A stretch of DNA of 64,000 nucleotides from Siphonodentalium dalli (taxonomy: Eukaryota > Mollusca > Scaphopoda > Gadilida > Siphonodentaliidae). Of the stretch, positions 59,535 through 64,000 are shown in pieces (the stretch's first letter is position 1; the number at the start of each line of letters is the position of its first letter). The DNA lies in contig CP136064.1 in NCBI GenBank assembly GCA_032622095.1, positions 180,702,011 through 180,766,010 on the forward strand, read 5' to 3'. The notes below the pieces were generated by a model. That model was not told the DNA's origin and searched no databases. It saw nothing but the letters and a program-made list of their open reading frames with translations. The translations under genes were made by a program, and so were the position numbers.

Positions 59535-61147
59535 ATGACTGCAGCTAAGAAATAATTGGATCGACGTCGATTACCACATAACTGTAATCTTAGTGTGGAA
59601 ACTGAAGTGCATAGCTCAGACATGGGAGACAGTGATACTGAAACTAACATAGGGCATGATAAATCTAATGAATTGTCAAAACTTCATCAGACCAATTTAC
59701 AAGGGAACTCAACTCCATAAGATGTCAGTTTGACGAGTTTGATGAAAATACATCAAACTTACCAATAGTTGATGTGCAGCCCAGTACTGAATTGGCGAGA
59801 AATAATGACGAAATTCTGCGATGTATGCCCCAGCTTATAACGGAATCAGTCATGGGTGTCTCGACAGATTTCTCCAATCAGATGACAGAAGTAATGACAA
59901 CTGATGTAAGAGCAGTGGTTAATGAGACAAGCTTGAAGAAGCCCCACACTAAGTCACACCGACAAGCTAGGTCAGAACCGCAACTTCTTCTGAACTCTGT
60001 GGCAAGACGAGACTATAAGCCAGATCTTAGTTCTTCTGAGAGTAGCGAAGATGATAGGTCCCATCATAGTGTTCAATCATTACCAATCCCAAGGTTGGTG
60101 TTAATAACAAACAGGTTTTTGCCAAGTTACCACCATTTTGGCCAAGTTACCACCCTTCACAGGCGAAGAGCATTGGAAGGTTTGGTATAATAGGTTCGAT
60201 GCAATAGCAAGGCGCATATATTGGAATGATGACAGACTGGATGCTGTTCTTCCCAAGTTCCAAGGGGCTGCTGGTGACCTTGTTTATGGAAACTCAATCA
60301 GAGAATTCTGACTGTTTATCAAACTCTAATAGAAGAGGTGGAAGGCCGCTACAAAGTTGTGGAAACAACAAAAACATATGCAGCTCATTTCAGTCGACGA
60401 AATCAGCTAAATAATGAACCTGTAGAGGAATATGCTGCTGATCTTAAGTCATTATACACAAATGCGCATCCAGGCAGAGATAGGGCCACAAGGAGAGAAG
60501 ATCTCCTCCGAAGGTTTCTTGATGGGTTAAATGATGATAAGGCCAGGTTCCATATCGTGTTTGGTAAAGAGCCAAATGACATAGATGAAGCGGTCAACTT
60601 TGTTGTTAGATTCAATGAGGCTAAGAACAAAACAATGTCCACAAACTCCTTTAACCCTACCACGAGAGGAAATTCAAACGACCCACTAGGATGCTGAAAA
60701 CAAATGGTGCTAAACCACACGTTAGTCATAAATTGCAGAGAAATTATAGAGATGGTAAAGCTGAAAACAGCACTCCATCCATAGATAAGAAACTGGCCGA
60801 GACAACCACATCAGCAGACAGGCAAACAAATCTGATATCATGAAGTTGAGACTATAGATCGGATTGACAATTTGGAAAGAGAAATGAAATCTCACCAACA
60901 TGGTATGACAAAAGGCCAACGGTCCACCAATAATTCACACGAGTGTGCTAAGAGGCCTAGAGCATGTTTCATTTGTAGAGATCCACAACACTTTGCAATC
61001 CAGTGCACCGAAAGAGGGCGAGGGTCCAATGGTCAGACACACATGAGAAGTCATGAAATCAGACCAACACTAAGCCAATCTGACCAGGAGACAAGATTCC
61101 AATGTTTAAACTCCATGGGACTGGCCAACAGTGGCAACAACCAGTTC
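59535..61147 (+). pseudogene. Gypsy-like gag with CCHC zinc knuckle (broken)
   Basis: The first ATG is at 59535, with an early stop (MTAAKK*). Coding continues over three frames: a Ser/Glu-rich segment (59774-60120); the capsid-like core with GEEHWKVWYNRFDAIARR (60155) and KFQGAAGDLVYG; a tail with RRNQLNNEPVEEYAADLKSL (60400) and RFLDGLNDDKARF; and the knuckle CFICRDPQHFAIQC (60964-61006), a canonical CX2CX4HX4C. A 19-bp duplication at 60121-60153 (CCAAGTTACCACC twice) shifts the frame. Gag packages element RNA into particles; this copy is inactive. Confidence 0.88.
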
Positions 61148-61149
61148 TA

Positions 61150-61471
61150 GTTAATGTGAGCTAGCATTTGGTTTCCCACCTCAGAACCACCCAACAATTT
61201 CATCATATGGAGAATATGTGCAGAATCTGCGAGAGAAATTGCACAAATCTCATGAGGTTGCAAGACAACATCTTGGTAAATCATTCGGTAGACAGAAAAA
61301 ACAATACGACACACAAGCTGAAGAGCTGAAATACAAAGTCGGAGATGCGGTGTGGTTTCGAGATGAAAGGAGATATCCAGGGGTTGCTCCAAAATTACAA
61401 CCATTATATATGGGTCAATGTTTGATATCAAAGAAATTATCTGAATTGGTATACAAATTGTATTTGGATTA
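61150..61471 (+). pseudogene. Integrase C-terminal fragment after a large pol deletion
   Basis: ELAFGFPPQN (61158) and then NLREKLHKSHEVARQHLG, KKQYDTQAEELKYKVGDAVW and YPGVAPKLQPLYMG (61218-61420) match the C-terminal part of Gypsy integrases, including the GDxVW and PKLxP-x-GP-type motif. Protease, reverse transcriptase, RNase H and the integrase core are missing: only about 150 bp separate the gag knuckle from this segment, implying an internal deletion of several kb with a junction near 61150. Confidence 0.85.
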
Positions 61472-61650
61472 AAATGGCCACTGTAAAATTGTTAAACCCT
61501 ATCATGGTCAGATACCTAAATGATTATTATCAGCTAAATTAAAAGCTTTAAAAACTTACACTTGCAGACTGGCCACATGTTAATGTACAATAAAACCAGG
61601 TAAGATATCAGTAAGGTTTATACTTCATTTATATTACAGGCGTAACAATC

Positions 61651-62561
61651 ATGGTTAGAGGACCAGCGTACAAATGTACGAAGTGACCTGGTTGACGAAC
61701 TTTCACGTTGCAAAAGGCACTATTTGATAACACATATGCCAAGAGAGAATGTCCCATACTTATGTAGACTGTGCAACTAATAGAGAATATAGGCAGCACA
61801 ATGAGGCGCTTGCACCACATGTTAATCGGGTAAAGAGATTGAAAGAGCTGGGAAGTATTGATAAGTACTACATAGTGGTGGCGAGTCAACCAGATATGGT
61901 ATTCAAGGAGAGATAAATCATGAAACTATCACAAGAGTCGCGAATAATGTGGGGAAAGCGGGCTCTGGCACATGAAAAGCCTAAATACCCTCGGTAATTG
62001 TGAAACTCCCTGTGGCTGTGTCCACTGATTCCACCCCCGTGGAATCTGGTAAGTATGAGAAGCTGTCAGTGTCCACATCCGTGGAAGATGCTCGCGATAC
62101 CTGAGCTTCTGGTGGCGACTCAACCACATGACGTAAGGTCGGTTGGGCTTGCTGAACCGATGGAAGTCACCTCACGTGTTGTAGAGCAGAGGATGGTCGT
62201 CACTGAAACTATAAGTGAGACACGGTTTGGTGGTGGGTTTGATTTCACAGAGCTGGCTGCGTGTGGGAATGACGATTACTCATTCCTGATGCAGCTGGTT
62301 GATAAATCTTTTAATGAAGTACCTATTATAGACCCAACCCCAGTTGAAATGGACCGAGTTACCGAACTGGAAGCTAAGGTCGTGGTACAGTCTATCGAGA
62401 TCAGTTTCCTCAGGGTGCATGTGGACGATTTAACAAAGATGATGAAGGCCACGGAAGATGCGCAAAAGAAGAAGTTGCATATGCATAAGAGAATAAGACT
62501 GACCATGAAGGGTAGAAATCGAACAAAACCAAGTTTTGAGCCTAAGGCTCACATTCAATAA
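61651..62561 (+). pseudogene. Accessory ORF region: zinc-finger-like then coiled-coil-like (broken)
   Basis: It follows the integrase tail. From ATG 61651 (MVRGPAYKC) frames with small shifts carry YKCTK...CKRHYLITH and PYLCRLC...YRQHNEALAPH, two CxxC/HxnH zinc-finger-like units. Then come NRVKRLKELG, YIVVASQPDM and a Ser/Thr/Val-rich linker. The frame at 62055-62561 ends with a heptad-like charged region (VTELEAKVVVQSIEISFLRV) and a basic tail. A CAG acceptor-like ATATTACAG lies at 61631-61639, so splicing of this ORF is possible. The family is unrecognised and its function is unknown. Confidence 0.5.
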
Positions 62562-62669
62562 CTTGTTGAAATTTGATATTTGTTTGTTTGATATTTGATA
62601 AATGTTAGCTAGTTATACCGTTTGAAATTGTATTGTCTTCTTGTATGCACGTTCATATATCAAATTATA

Positions 62670-64000
62670 AAAGTTTGTGAGGACACAAATATATTTGTTT
62701 GAGGGTAGTGAAAGGTCCGGCCTTTACTGGTCATACAGTTTATATTTACAAATATCACTTCGTAAAATTTCGGGTGCTATCTTGCATCATAACTTTTATA
62801 TTTCAAATAGCAATCTGCTATTACTTGGTACTTCTATTCATTATTATAGTAACATATATGTAGCTAAATATCAACTTCTAGTAATACGTAGTTTATCTTT
62901 TATTAGTTTAAATTAATCCGTAAATTTGCGTAGTTTAGTTATCTTCATGGGCGCCGCCATATTGGTTACGTCACGGGGGATAACTCTTGTCATAAAGTTT
63001 ATGGCTTTCCGTAGTCTGATTCAGTAATTTGTCCCTTCACAAACATAAACAGCTTTATTTTGCGTGCAAATGGGGTCAGGCTTTGAATATGTGAAATATA
63101 AACATTGGAGAAATATATCTAATGTGTTTTTACTTATTCAAGGTATGGAACTATTTTGCTCTGCAAGAAATAAGCTGCAGAAACGGATTGATTGGTTCAT
63201 ATTTATATTTCTCTGCGAGACATCGTTTGCATAAGCATTCTGGTTGGTCTGCATATTTCTCTATTATTTTCAAGCTATTTCGTTGGTTTGCAGACTTGTT
63301 GCAGAGTTTTCTAGTATATAAGCTTCAACAAAATTAAAATTAATGTTCTGCATCAGTTTAGATAACTCAATTGTTTAGAATTCTGGTGTGGATCACCCTT
63401 CTGTGCTAGGTATAGATTTTTGAACTTATACATTTATTCACAGTGGTATTTTACTAAGTTTTATCTTTTAAATTGTACTTAGTTGTGTGAATGCTAGCAG
63501 TAGCTATGACACAACCTGCAGAACAATGTAAATATTGTCATCTTAATTATTTATCTAGATGTGATAATGCCAGAAGTGGCTAGTTCTCATCCACAAAAAT
63601 AGGAGATTTACAGGCTGTGTCCGAAATGGCTCACTCATTACTACCAGGTTTATGCCAAAATTATGTACAGACAAAATGTGTGATGGAGTGTCAGAAGTGA
63701 CCAAGCACTACAATTGGAGGGCTGGCTGTTGAAAATTGTATGTGTTCATTATGCCAGAAAGGCTAAGACATGTAAAATCCACAAGTATCAACATGGTAGC
63801 TCTATTCCCGGCAGAATGTCAGAAGTGACTACGTCGGAGAAGACCGGGCCAGGAAGAGAGCATATTAGAGGTAAAATAAACTGTGTCCCATTCCAGAAGG
63901 TAATTTAGTACAAGTGACAATATTTACACCTTGTAGAAGCCAGTATACTGAAGGACTTGGAATTATTCTCTCTATTTAAAATTTATAAAGTAATTTATAT
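62670..64000 (+). repeat. Probable 3' LTR-like region, running off the window
   Basis: TTCATGGGCGCCGCCATATT (62945) and a GCAG-rich promoter-like stretch ending GTTCTGCATCAGTTTA (63344) match 56333 and 56671. The rest has diverged, so it need not be the partner LTR of the gag region at 59.5 kb. No primer-binding or integrase features fall inside the window. Confidence 0.4.

Overview
This window looks like nuclear DNA of a marine invertebrate, most likely a mollusc. It is AT-rich and gene-poor, with one recognisable host gene carrying GT-AG introns and dense transposable-element debris. Supporting hints are a tRNA-type SINE, a GATTGATTG/GGTTTAACGTCG repeat of a kind I associate with molluscan genomes, and degenerate CCCTAA-type telomere-like DNA. 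The mollusc assignment is inference from repeat style, not from a marker gene.

The host gene runs on the + strand from 16862 to 40200 and encodes a GPI-mannosyltransferase-like protein of family GT22 (ALG9/PIG-B/PIG-Z group). I can join three coding exons in phase (16862-17075, 36437-36651, 38386-40200), giving a predicted 747-residue ER membrane enzyme. Intron 1 is about 19.4 kb and carries a CT microsatellite, a 780-bp ATC microsatellite, a decayed LINE (25.7-30.9 kb) and a SINE. Intron 2 carries a TTAA-flanked MITE. Downstream, the 3' end of the last exon plus flanking DNA has been duplicated in tandem twice (40871-43793 and 43794-44577) as non-coding remnants, and the first copy was later split by a 1.8-kb transposon.

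The region 1-16.8 kb is intergenic. It holds two copies of a Mutator-like MITE (one with a nested poly-G-ended transposon), several foldback or inverted-repeat elements, dispersed repeat pairs shared with the 34-36, 44-45 and 50-kb regions, and short tandem repeats.

The region 45-51 kb has an inverted-repeat element, a degenerate telomere-like/GGGACGGG-like satellite, and a 5'-truncated LINE inserted into that satellite with a perfect 13-bp target-site duplication.

The region 51.5-64 kb is a mosaic of LTR-retrotransposon material and other elements. It includes a decayed coding region of a widespread but poorly characterised invertebrate repeat family (52567-54038), whose conserved acidic motifs resemble a PIN/FEN-type nuclease. 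It also includes a TTAA-flanked piggyBac-like MITE, a 940-bp foldback inserted in an LTR, and a Gypsy-like element with gag, zinc knuckle, a deletion of most of pol, an integrase tail and a zinc-finger-like accessory ORF region.

Apart from the GT22 enzyme I see no intact host protein-coding gene, and no structural RNA genes. The most novel-looking signals are the poly-G/poly-C-ended element family with consistent 7-bp target duplications, the PIN/FEN-like repeat-encoded family, the LINE whose ORF2 N-terminus is encoded by an in-frame GAT microsatellite, and the tandem decay of the terminal exon.
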